Part shown: positions 16,485-23,763 of the stretch, piece by piece
Numbering within the stretch: position 1 is the stretch's first letter
Layout of the letters: each line of letters opens with the position of its first letter
Origin: Hyphomicrobiales bacterium
GTDB lineage: Bacteria > Pseudomonadota > Alphaproteobacteria > Rhizobiales > Beijerinckiaceae
Direction: 5' to 3'
Assembly (NCBI GenBank): GCA_027483945.1
Contig: JAIXTM010000009.1
Location: 226,455 to 290,454 of the forward strand
DNA: 64,000 bases
Translations under genes and position numbers: made by a program
The notes under the pieces: model-generated
Database searches by the model: none
Seen by the model: the letters and a program-made list of their open reading frames with translations, nothing else
What the model was told of the DNA's origin: nothing

Positions 16485-16631
16485 AAAGCCGGGACCTCGG
16501 ACGAACGCGACGAGGTCGTCAACAAGTCTCAGATCAATGGAGCGGATCGAGCTAATGGCTTGTCCTCAAGTGAAAAGCGGGCCGAATACGGTGGTGTTTG
16601 AAGCTGAAGCCCACGACATTACAACCATCAC

Positions 16632-17543
16632 GTGAAGTCGGTTTTGGGAGACGCGGGCGAAGCAGACGCTCCGGGTAAGTCCGAGGCGAGGGCGGGGGGC
16701 GGAGTGAACCAGGAGGCGAAGAGGGTCAGTGCCAGCTTCGAGGCGACCGACGACCTGCTGTGGCAGGCCGTGGCCGGACGGTTGCCGACGCTCGGCGCCG
16801 TCACGCTGGCCCGGTCTGGCCGGATCGGGCCGCTGGTCGAACTGGCGACCGCGGTGGCGGCCCTGCCCGACGCCTATAGCGCCGTGACGGTCGAGCCGCC
16901 CGTATTTCATCAGATCAATCGCGCACTTCGGGAGGGAACGGTCAGCGGCGCGGGCGCCCGTGATCGAGCGGGCGTGTTCCCGCTGTCGCGCCACGACGCG
17001 GAGGGTGATGGGCCCGAACGTCTGGTTTGGGATCAGTGGGCCAAGCATGCTGAGAACGCGGCCCTCGCGGCGGGTCTCGCGCGGGGACTGGCAGCGGGGC
17101 TCATGGGCGCCCTCGGCGAGCTGCTGGACAATGTCTTCGAGCATAGCGGCCGGCCGGAGAGCGGCGTCGTGGCCTATGCCGCGAGCGACGGCGCCTTCGA
17201 GTTCGTCGTCGCCGACGCGGGGCGCGGGGTGCTTGCGAGCCTGCGCGAGAACCCCGAGTTCGTCGGTCTGACGGATTCCGGAACGGCGCTGCGGGTGGCC
17301 GCGTCCGACGGCGCGTCGCGACATGCCCGAAGCACGGGGCACGGCTACGGCATCGGTCGGTTGTTTCGCGCACTCGCCCATGACGCCGCCGAGTTACGAT
17401 TTCGCAGCGGCGACCACGCCCTGCGGCTCTGGGGCGACGCCCCGAGCCTCACTGGGCAGGTGGAGTTGGCGCAGAAGGCCTGGCTGGATGGGCTCACCGT
17501 CTCGGTGCGCTGCGCGCCGAATGCGCCGCGTCGGCGGGCGTAG
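16632..17543 (+). CDS. GHKL-type ATPase domain protein
   Basis: 303 aa if the GTG at 16632 is used; GTG 16704 is an equally plausible start. The C-terminal half carries a GHKL (histidine-kinase/anti-sigma-factor-like) ATP-binding fold: N-box LGELLDNVFEHS (Glu, Asp-Asn), G1 box VADAGRGVL and G2 box GHGYGIGRLFRAL. There is no phospho-acceptor His domain, so it is not a classical sensor kinase and resembles anti-sigma-type ATPases. It is transcribed toward, and overlaps by 150 bases, the minus-strand cysteine-rich gene, whose operon includes a STAS-like protein. ATPase plus STAS-like partner recalls the SpoIIAB/SpoIIAA switch. The function here is unknown. Confidence 0.75.
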   Translation: MKSVLGDAGEADAPGKSEARAGGGVNQEAKRVSASFEATDDLLWQAVAGRLPTLGAVTLARSGRIGPLVELATAVAALPDAYSAVTVEPPVFHQINRALREGTVSGAGARDRAGVFPLSRHDAEGDGPERLVWDQWAKHAENAALAAGLARGLAAGLMGALGELLDNVFEHSGRPESGVVAYAASDGAFEFVVADAGRGVLASLRENPEFVGLTDSGTALRVAASDGASRHARSTGHGYGIGRLFRALAHDAAELRFRSGDHALRLWGDAPSLTGQVELAQKAWLDGLTVSVRCAPNAPRRRA

Positions 17544-18662
17544 GCGCAGGGCGGGCCTGGAGGTCTCATAGGAGGCGCGCACCAGCGCGACATTGTGCGC
17601 GAGGAGGTCGTCGATCGGCGCACCCTCGGGGGTCGGGAACTTCACCCATTTCAGCCGCCCCGATTCGGTCAGATGGGCCCGCCGCCGGCGGATGGTGCGC
17701 GAGAAGGCTTCGGTCTCGACCAGGGTGACGTTGGAGAAGTGCCGCCGCAGCACGTCCAGCTTGCGGCCGCCGCCCCGGATGACGAGCGCGAGCGGCCGGC
17801 CGACGCGATCGGCGAGCGCGCAGAGCTGGGCGATATGCCAGTCGATCCGCTCGCCCCGGCCGCAGCCGGTCGCGAACTCGAATGCGAGGATCTCGATCTC
17901 CGGTCGGTCGGCGATGAGCTCGGCCCACCTGGCGTAGTCGTGCTGGGTGCGGCCGTTCACGTGCAGGGCGGCCGGTAGGCCCGCCCCCGCCATCTCCGTC
18001 CAGGCCAGCAGGATGCGCTTCATGGCGTGGAGGTTGTCAGTGCGCGGCACGTCCGTCAGGACGCTGTAGTTCGGCGTCGTGACGAGCGTGACGCCGAGCG
18101 CCCGCAAGGCGGCCAGGATGGCGGGCCGGTCCTTGAGTTCCCACCAGCGCTCGATGGGCCCGTCCTTGTCGACGCCGGACACCACGATCGCCGCGCCTTC
18201 GGGGATCAGGAACCGCGCCGCGAGGTCGGCACGGGACGCGACGTGCGGCTTGCCGGTCGCGAGGTTGACTAGCTCGTAGAGCGAGATCGCGACCGCCGGC
18301 TCGTCGAGGGTCGCCGCGCGTCCATAACGGTGGTCGACGAAGGGGACGATCGCCGGCAGTGGGGGCACGCCATTGGCCACGGCGCGCGGCGCCGTTTCGA
18401 AACCGAGACCTTCGACCTCGCGCATCCGGGCCACGAAGGTGCGCGGATTGAAACGGCAGACCATGTCGCACTTGGTCTTGTCCCGGCATGAGCAAAGGTC
18501 GCGGCAGTCGAGGACGCCGGCGTCGGTGTGGACGCCGCCGCAGCGATCGCGTTCGAGGCAGGTCGGGCAGCCCAGCGACGGGGCGTGGCGCGTGGCGTCG
18601 TCCCAGAGCCGCCGTGGCTGCGGGAAGTGGCGCGAGGGCTCATGGGACGGTCGGCGGTTCAT
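17394..18662 (-). CDS. Cysteine-rich DUF4417-like protein
   Basis: 422 aa. The N-terminus has eight cysteines between residues 32 and 69 (CPTC, then C41, C53, C57, C59, C65, C69), a probable Zn or Fe-S site. The core reads like DUF4417: GVTLVTTPNYSVLTDVPRTD, NLHAMKRILLAWTEM, LPAALHVNGRTQHDYARWAE, EILAFEFATGCGRGERIDWH and LALVIRGGGRKLDVL, a TIM-barrel-like pattern. No activity is established for this family as far as I know. The last ~50 residues are arginine/proline-rich and run antisense to the ATPase gene; they may be a non-conserved tail. The ATG overlaps the stop of the 116-aa gene (ATGA). Confidence 0.68.
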   Translation of the reverse strand: MNRRPSHEPSRHFPQPRRLWDDATRHAPSLGCPTCLERDRCGGVHTDAGVLDCRDLCSCRDKTKCDMVCRFNPRTFVARMREVEGLGFETAPRAVANGVPPLPAIVPFVDHRYGRAATLDEPAVAISLYELVNLATGKPHVASRADLAARFLIPEGAAIVVSGVDKDGPIERWWELKDRPAILAALRALGVTLVTTPNYSVLTDVPRTDNLHAMKRILLAWTEMAGAGLPAALHVNGRTQHDYARWAELIADRPEIEILAFEFATGCGRGERIDWHIAQLCALADRVGRPLALVIRGGGRKLDVLRRHFSNVTLVETEAFSRTIRRRRAHLTESGRLKWVKFPTPEGAPIDDLLAHNVALVRASYETSRPALRLRPPTRRIRRAAHRDGEPIQPGLLRQLHLPSEARGVAPEPQGVVAAAKS

Positions 18663-19009
18663 TTCACGCTGATCTCCGCGGTGTCGCCGAAGAGCCCCAC
18701 GCGCTGGAGCACCCCTTCGGCGTAGCCGCCGCCGTCGCGAACGGCAGTGGTCAGCTCGGGCGAGGGGTTGGCCACCCGACCGATGGCGCGCAGGCCGTCG
18801 CTGACGATCAGGCCGTCAGGTGCGCTTTGTACGATCAGCGTGTCGCCAGCCCTGACGCGGGAGCCGGCGTTCAACTCGGCGGTAACGGTGCGAGCGGCCT
18901 CTGACATCGTGAGGTCGAGGAGCGTTGGCACCTTCAGACGGTCGAGGCCGCCGTTCCAGCGCTTGCGCCAGGACTTGCCGGTCTGCGCACGGATATAGTC
19001 GAGGCCCAT
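18659..19009 (-). CDS. Unknown 116-aa protein of the STAS/ATPase group
   Basis: I do not recognise this protein. It begins MGLDYIRAQTGKSWRKRWNG, then has a predicted strand-rich half (AGDTLIVQSAPDGLIVSDGL, AIGRVANPSPELTTAVRDGG, FGDTAEISV). No signal peptide, membrane segment or cysteine. The start overlaps the stop of the STAS-like gene by one base and its stop overlaps the start of the cysteine-rich gene by four, so its product is expected in fixed ratio with both. The tight coupling argues that it is a working part of the same system. Confidence 0.65.
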   Translation of the reverse strand: MGLDYIRAQTGKSWRKRWNGGLDRLKVPTLLDLTMSEAARTVTAELNAGSRVRAGDTLIVQSAPDGLIVSDGLRAIGRVANPSPELTTAVRDGGGYAEGVLQRVGLFGDTAEISVK

Positions 19010-19572
19010 CAGGCGATCTCCAGAAGCGGGCTGAACGATTTCGATTTGCCCTGCTTGCGTTCGACGAGCAGGCCCTTGGTGGCTAGCGCCGACAGCCGGT
19101 TATTCCAGGCGGTCGGCCCGATTCGCTGGCTGGCGAAGCGGGCAGCGAGCTCGGGGGCGGTGATGGCGCCAAGTTCGATCACCGTCTCGAAGGTCGAGCG
19201 CTGGACGGGATCGAGGTCGCCGATCAGCCGGGCGTCGAGGGCCCGGTCGTTGGCGTCGAGCTCGCAGGTCCAGAGCGCATCGCCACGGGCGCGAACGAAG
19301 AACTCCAACTCTTCAGCAACAGCCGGGAGGAGGTTGGCAACGACGGGGTAGATGTTGGGCAGGGTTTGTCGTGCGTAGTCGCGGAACCCGATGACGGCCT
19401 CGCGCAGGAAGGAGGCGGTCGCGACCTCAACCCGGTCGAAGTCGAGGAAGGCGGGCGCCGGCGTCTCCGACGACAGCGTCGCCGAGATCAGCGTGCTCAG
19501 CAGCTTTCGTCCCGGGATGGCGCCCGAGAGGACGGTCTGGCCGCCGGTTAGATGGATCAGTCGATGCCGCAC
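19009..19572 (-). CDS. STAS-like (DUF4325-type) and winged-helix protein
   Basis: 187 aa, first gene of a three-gene minus-strand operon. The first half matches the STAS-like DUF4325 pattern: LSGAIPGRKLLSTLI, then PAFLDFDRVEVATASFLREA with the characteristic VATASF turn. The second half is a winged helix: LDPVQRSTFETVIELGAITA, ELAARFASQRIGPTAWNNRL and SALATKGLLVERKQGKSKSF. A STAS-like partner-switch domain joined to a DNA-binding domain suggests a regulator. The GTG start at 19572 has GAGGA seven bases upstream and lies at the edge of a 39-bp palindrome, which suggests autoregulation. The likely partner is the GHKL ATPase at 16632-17543. Confidence 0.72.
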   Translation of the reverse strand: MRHRLIHLTGGQTVLSGAIPGRKLLSTLISATLSSETPAPAFLDFDRVEVATASFLREAVIGFRDYARQTLPNIYPVVANLLPAVAEELEFFVRARGDALWTCELDANDRALDARLIGDLDPVQRSTFETVIELGAITAPELAARFASQRIGPTAWNNRLSALATKGLLVERKQGKSKSFSPLLEIA

Positions 19573-19610
19573 TTCACTATCCTCACTTATAATATGTGAC
19601 GATAGTGAAG
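19572..19610 (-). promoter_or_regulatory. 39-bp palindromic operator/promoter of the STAS-like operon
   Basis: Arms CTTCACTATC (19572-19581) and GATAGTGAAG (19601-19610) are perfect; the inner part TCAC...GTGA continues the symmetry, so 17 of 19 base pairs match. On the minus strand it contains a TATTAT -10-like box and the GAGGA ribosome site of the STAS-like gene. Binding of a dimeric winged-helix protein here would block both transcription and initiation. Confidence 0.7.
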
Positions 19611-19985
19611 TATTGTGGTGCCGTCAAGGGTATCCGGCGCTACTCCACACTTCTGCCTTACGCGATCGTAGAGATCGGATCGCTGGCCAAAATTGTATAC
19701 GCTGTTCGACAACCTCATTGGCGCGTCCGATGGACTACATATTTCGGACATGAGCGACTGCCGACAGACTTCAAGCCGGCGGCGCGCCGGGCCGTGAAGG
19801 ACGCCCAAGGCAATCCTGCCGCGATTGCCAATGCGCGGGCCAAGGTGGACGCTGCGAAGCGGGCGCTCGGCGAGCGCGGGCCGGTGTGGTGGACGGACGG
19901 CGCCCCAGACTACAACCAGCACATGGCAGCGAACACGCCCTATGCGGTGTGGTACACAGCCCTTGTAAGCGGTCAAAAACTTTAG
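19596..19985 (+). CDS. Small protein of unknown function, start uncertain
   Basis: The open frame runs from GTG 19596 but only its last ~75 residues look like a real protein: LPTDFKPAARRAVKDAQGNP, then AKVDAAKRALGERGPVWWTD and GAPDYNQHMAANTPYAVWY. An ATG-led start (ATGAGCGA at 19750) fits this protein if one base were added near 19757, so the gene may have lost its start by a one-base deletion; CTG 19758 is the in-frame alternative. I recall similar short proteins in Hyphomicrobiales but cannot verify it. It lies between the STAS-like operon and the integrase. Confidence 0.4.
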   Translation: MTIVKYCGAVKGIRRYSTLLPYAIVEIGSLAKIVYAVRQPHWRVRWTTYFGHERLPTDFKPAARRAVKDAQGNPAAIANARAKVDAAKRALGERGPVWWTDGAPDYNQHMAANTPYAVWYTALVSGQKL

Positions 19986-20013
19986 GCGCCCAAACAACTA
20001 CATCTGCTTCGCG

Positions 20014-21075
20014 TCACGCCACCTTCGACGCGGCGATCGCATGCAGCAACTCGGGCCGGAGGTGCGTATAGCGACGGAGCATCTTCCAATCCCTGTGACC
20101 CGTCACGAGCGCCACCTGCTCGATCGAGAAGCCTGCCTCGAAGAGGCGGCTCGTGCCCTCATGCCGTAGATCGTGGAAATGAAGGTCTGCGATCTTGAGA
20201 TCGGCACATTGCCGGCGGAATGCGGTGCCGACCGAGCGGCCGTTGTAGGGAAAGATGCGCCCGCGCGCGTGTCCGAGCGCCTTTTCCTGCTCGAGAACGA
20301 TGTCCCATGCGTCGTAGCCGCTGACGGAGAGGAGGGGGATGCGCTGGTGGTTGCCGGCTTTCCTGCGGGGATCCTTCCGATCGCGAATGGTGAGCATCTT
20401 GGTGCGACGATCAATATCGTCCCACGAGACGCGGCAGATCTCGTCCTGACGCATGGCGGTCGCGATGGCGAAGCGCACGATCCGGCCCACCGGAATGGAC
20501 TGGCGAGGGTTGTCCTCGAGCGCCTGGATGATCGCATCAAGTTCGTGCTGTGTCGGACGGCGGTCGCGCTCGTTTCCTTTTCCGACGAGCCCCAGTCTGG
20601 AGAGGGCATGCCGTGCCATCGTCACAGGCTCGGTTGAGGTGATCACTCCGTGCACGGCCGCCGCATGGGTCAGGATGGTCTTGATGTAACCAAGGTCGAT
20701 GCCCACCGTGACGGGGCCTGCGCCGTCCCTCGCGCGTTCCTTGCCGAACTCGATCAGGCGCTCGCGGTCGAGTTGAGGTAGTCTGAGCTTGCCCAATCGC
20801 TTTTCAAGGAAGTCCAGGCTAGCACTCTTCGAACGCCCGATCCGCTTGCCCACCTCTCGAAGGTCGTCACGATGCAGCTTGACCAAGTCGCCGAAGGTTC
20901 TCGCCTCGCTCGCCGCGGTGGAGACAGGCGGCTCACCACGATCGATGCGCCGCTCGGCCTCAAGTGCCCACATCTCTGCCTCGCGGCGTCGCTTGAACGT
21001 GTCGCTGGCATAGCGTCCCTTGCGACGAACCTGGGCACGCCAAGAGCCGGAACTGAGCTTCGTGAAGGTCGCCAT
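20014..21075 (-). CDS. Tyrosine integrase of the dusA-located genomic island
   Basis: 353 aa from the ATG at 21075. The N-terminus (TFTKLSSGSWRAQVRRKGRY, YASDTFKRRREAEMWA) is the strand-rich arm-binding domain of phage-type integrases; the core-binding domain follows. Catalytic residues: Arg in ATAMRQDEICRVSWDDID, Lys in TIRDRKDPRRKAGNHQRIPL, the box FHDLRHEGTSRL, then VTGHRDWKMLRRYTHLRPE with the nucleophile Tyr. It integrates and excises the island. It is divergent from dusA with only 113 bases between starts, the arrangement known for the integrase family that targets the 5' end of dusA. Confidence 0.9.
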   Translation of the reverse strand: MATFTKLSSGSWRAQVRRKGRYASDTFKRRREAEMWALEAERRIDRGEPPVSTAASEARTFGDLVKLHRDDLREVGKRIGRSKSASLDFLEKRLGKLRLPQLDRERLIEFGKERARDGAGPVTVGIDLGYIKTILTHAAAVHGVITSTEPVTMARHALSRLGLVGKGNERDRRPTQHELDAIIQALEDNPRQSIPVGRIVRFAIATAMRQDEICRVSWDDIDRRTKMLTIRDRKDPRRKAGNHQRIPLLSVSGYDAWDIVLEQEKALGHARGRIFPYNGRSVGTAFRRQCADLKIADLHFHDLRHEGTSRLFEAGFSIEQVALVTGHRDWKMLRRYTHLRPELLHAIAASKVA

Positions 21076-21188
21076 TTTCGTGTGCGCTCCGTGTGCACCG
21101 AGACGTCGCACAACGCGAAAAAGCGTCGCATTGTGGCGTATGAACGAGTGCACACGCCGGGTCTCAACATTCTGAAGTTACTCGAAAA

Positions 21189-22199
21189 ATGCTGAAAAAT
21201 CAAGAGCTTAGATTTGCCGTGGCGCCTATGATGGACTGGACCGACCGGCATTGCCGGTTCGTCCATCGCCTGATGACGCGCCATGCGCTGCTTTACACCG
21301 AGATGGTCACGACCGGCGCGGTCATCCACGGCAACCGGGAGCGGCTGCTCGGCTACGATCAGGCGGAGCATCCGGTCGCCGTCCAGCTCGGCGGCTCCGA
21401 TCCGGCCGACCTCGCCGCGTCCGCGCGCATCTGCGAGGACTTCGGCTACGACGAGATCAACCTCAATGTCGGCTGCCCGTCCGACCGGGTGCAGAGCGGG
21501 GCCTTCGGGGCCTGCCTCATGCGCGAGCCCCTGCTGGTCGCCGAATGCGTCGCCGCGATGAAGTCCGCGGTGAAGGTGCCGGTCACCGTCAAGTGCCGCA
21601 TCGGCGTCGACGAACAGGATCCTGAAGCAGCCCTGCCGACGCTCGCCCACGCGGTCGTGGCAGCAGGCGCCGACGGGCTCATCGTCCATGCCCGCAAGGC
21701 TTGGCTCAAGGGCCTCTCGCCCCGCGAGAACCGCGACGTCCCTCCGCTCGATTACGGCATCGTCCACCGGCTGAAGGCGGCCTTGCCCGACGTTCCGGTC
21801 GCCATCAATGGCGGCATCGCGACCATCGAGGACGCGCTCGGTCATCTGGAGCACGTGGACGGCGTGATGCTGGGCCGCGCGGCCTACCAGAACCCGGAAC
21901 TGCTGCGGCGCGTCGACCCGGAATTCTTCGGCGCGCCGGCTCCGCTGCGGGACGGCCATGCCCTTGTCGAGGCGCTGGCGCCCTATATCGAGGCGCGCCT
22001 CGCCGAAGGTACGCGCCTCCACGCGATCACGCGCCACTTGGTAGGGCTTTTCCCGGGCCGCAAGGGCGCGCGGCAGTTCCGCCGTCACCTTGCCGTGGAA
22101 GGGGTCAAGCCGGGCGCGGGGATCGAGGTCTTGCGTCAGGCGGCGTCTTTCGTGGACCCTGTCGCCGACGCGCCCGATTCTGGCCGCGCCGCCGCCTGA
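21189..22199 (+). CDS. dusA: tRNA-dihydrouridine(20/20a) synthase DusA
   Basis: 336-aa FMN-dependent enzyme that reduces uridine to dihydrouridine in the tRNA D-loop. The opening FAVAPMMDWTDRHCRF is the family signature; the catalytic Cys lies in INLNVGCPSDRVQSGAFGAC; FMN/phosphate contacts are expected at VKCRIGVD, LIVHARKAWLKGLSP and AINGGI, and GVMLGRAAYQNPELL closes the barrel. The first ten codons (MLKNQELRFA) are AT-rich while everything after about 21,220 is GC-rich, as if the island supplied a new 5' end and promoter when it integrated. The gene is intact. Confidence 0.95.
   Translation: MLKNQELRFAVAPMMDWTDRHCRFVHRLMTRHALLYTEMVTTGAVIHGNRERLLGYDQAEHPVAVQLGGSDPADLAASARICEDFGYDEINLNVGCPSDRVQSGAFGACLMREPLLVAECVAAMKSAVKVPVTVKCRIGVDEQDPEAALPTLAHAVVAAGADGLIVHARKAWLKGLSPRENRDVPPLDYGIVHRLKAALPDVPVAINGGIATIEDALGHLEHVDGVMLGRAAYQNPELLRRVDPEFFGAPAPLRDGHALVEALAPYIEARLAEGTRLHAITRHLVGLFPGRKGARQFRRHLAVEGVKPGAGIEVLRQAASFVDPVADAPDSGRAAA
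21221..21255 (+). other. Probable island attachment site (attR/attL) in dusA
   Basis: The stretch coding APMMDWTDRHCR is the known integration target of dusA-associated integrases, and composition changes sharply just before it. The matching second copy should lie at the far end of the island, outside this window, so the core cannot be measured here. Confidence 0.55.
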
Positions 22200-22215
22200 G
22201 AAGGGACCCGACCCG

Positions 22216-22656
22216 ATGCCCGATCCGGATCAGCTGGCGCGGGTGCGCGCCTCCTTCGCGCGCCAGACCGTCATGGACACGATCGGCGCGACGCTGGACC
22301 ATGTGGAGCCGGGCCGGGTGACCATCGCGCTGCCGGTCTCCCCGCGCATCTCCCAGCAGCACGGCTTCGTCCATGCCGGCATCGTCTCCACCATCGCCGA
22401 CAGCGCCTGCGGCTACGCGGCCTTCTCGCTGATGCGGCCCGGCGCGGGCGTCCTGACGGTGGAGTTCAAGGTGAACCTGATGGCGCCGGCTTCCGGCTCG
22501 CGGCTCATCGCGGAGGGCCGCGTGGTGCGGGCGGGCCGCACGCTCACCGTCGCGCAGGCAGAGGTCTTCTCGGAGACCCAGGGCGATCGCAAGACGGTCG
22601 CGCTCATGACCGCGACACTCATGACCATCGAGGGCCGCGACGACGTCGTCGACTGA
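22216..22656 (+). CDS. PaaI-family hotdog thioesterase
   Basis: 146 aa. Hydrolyses an acyl-CoA thioester; substrate unknown. The hotdog fold is shown by the PaaI-type active-site segment QQHGFVHAGIVSTIADSACG with the catalytic Asp, and by TVEFKVNLMAPASG and RLIAEGRVVRAGRTLTVAQA. The ATG at 22216 is 16 bases after the dusA stop and follows AAGGGA, so the two genes may be co-transcribed. No transmembrane or signal segment; cytoplasmic. Confidence 0.85.
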   Translation: MPDPDQLARVRASFARQTVMDTIGATLDHVEPGRVTIALPVSPRISQQHGFVHAGIVSTIADSACGYAAFSLMRPGAGVLTVEFKVNLMAPASGSRLIAEGRVVRAGRTLTVAQAEVFSETQGDRKTVALMTATLMTIEGRDDVVD

Positions 22657-22712
22657 CCTGGCGGGTCCGCCCTGTCCGAAGCGCCAAAACCCCGCTTGCA
22701 TGGCCGGCCTGA

Positions 22713-23591
22713 ATGGCGGAGACCGGAACCCCGTCGTCCGGACCTCGTCGCATGCTCGCAAACCTGCCCGTTTCGGAACTGATCTGGCTCGCCGTCGCGC
22801 TCCTGGCCGCGGGTGTCATCACGGGCGTCCTGGCAGGCCTCTTCGGCGTCGGCGGCGGCGCTGTCATGGTGCCGATCCTCTACGAGCTCTTCGGCGTCAT
22901 CGGCGTCCCGACGGATGTGCGGATGCATTTGTGCGTGGGCACCTCGCTCGCGGTCATCATCCCGACCTCGATCCGGTCCCTGCGCGGCCACATGCGCAAG
23001 GGCGCGGTGGATGTCGCGCTCCTGAAGACCTGGGCGGTTCCGGTCGTCGCGGGCGTCATCGGCGGCTCCTTCATCGCCGCCTTCGCCGGCACGCGGGCGC
23101 TGCAGGCCGTCTTCGCCGTCGTCGCCACTTTGAACGGACTGAAGCTGCTGTTCGGCCGTGAGGACTGGCGCGTTGCCGACGACATGCCGGGACCCGTCGG
23201 CACGAGCCTCTACGGTGCGGCGATCGGCGTGCTTTCGGCGCTGATGGGTATCGGCGGCGGCGTCTTCGGCAACATGATCATGACGCTGCACAACCGGCCC
23301 ATCCACCAGGCGGTGGCGACGTCGTCAGGCCTCGGCGTCCTGATTTCGATCCCCGGCGCGCTGGGCTACGTGGCGGCGGGTTGGCCTAAGCTGGATCTAC
23401 TGCCGCCCCTGTCGCTCGGCTATGTTTCGCTGATCGGCGCGTTGCTCATCATCCCGACCAGCGTGGCGCTGGCCCCGGTGGGTGTCCGCATCGCCCACGG
23501 CTTCTCGCGGCGCCGGCTGGAAGTGGCTTTCGGATGCTTCCTGCTTCTGGTCGGGACGCGGTTCATCCTGGCTTTGGCCGGGATCGCCTGA
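22713..23591 (+). CDS. TauE/SafE-family sulfite exporter-like permease
   Basis: 292-aa inner-membrane protein with about eight hydrophobic segments. The two-fold repeat typical of TauE/SafE is visible as AGVITGVLAGLFGVGGGAVM and GVLSALMGIGGGVFGNMIM, each with the glycine-rich turn, and HLCVGTSLAVIIPTSIRS. Members export sulfite, sulfoacetate or other organosulfur anions; the substrate here cannot be told. Its 3' end overlaps the end of the convergent DUF1289 gene by 29 bases. Confidence 0.87.
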   Translation: MAETGTPSSGPRRMLANLPVSELIWLAVALLAAGVITGVLAGLFGVGGGAVMVPILYELFGVIGVPTDVRMHLCVGTSLAVIIPTSIRSLRGHMRKGAVDVALLKTWAVPVVAGVIGGSFIAAFAGTRALQAVFAVVATLNGLKLLFGREDWRVADDMPGPVGTSLYGAAIGVLSALMGIGGGVFGNMIMTLHNRPIHQAVATSSGLGVLISIPGALGYVAAGWPKLDLLPPLSLGYVSLIGALLIIPTSVALAPVGVRIAHGFSRRRLEVAFGCFLLLVGTRFILALAGIA

Positions 23592-23754
23592 TCCGCTCCG
23601 GCAGCAGCGCCATGACGGCGAGGCGCTCCGATTCGCTCATCGACGACCAGCGCGCGATCTCCGCCAGCGTCCGCCCGCAGCCTTCGCAGAGCCCGCGCGC
23701 GCGGTCGATGACGCAGATCCTGTTGCAGGGCGTGGAGGCGGCATTGGTCCGCAT
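23563..23754 (-). CDS. DUF1289 small cysteine protein
   Basis: 63 aa with the DUF1289 signature TPCNRICVIDRARGLCEGCG, four cysteines that could hold a metal or cluster, followed by RTLAEIARWSSMSESERLAV. Function unknown; the family is common in proteobacteria. It begins 9 bases after the stop of cobS in the same direction, so it is likely the last gene of a cobS operon. Confidence 0.82.
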   Translation of the reverse strand: MRTNAASTPCNRICVIDRARGLCEGCGRTLAEIARWSSMSESERLAVMALLPERIRRSRPKPG

Positions 23755-23763
23755 CGACAGGGT

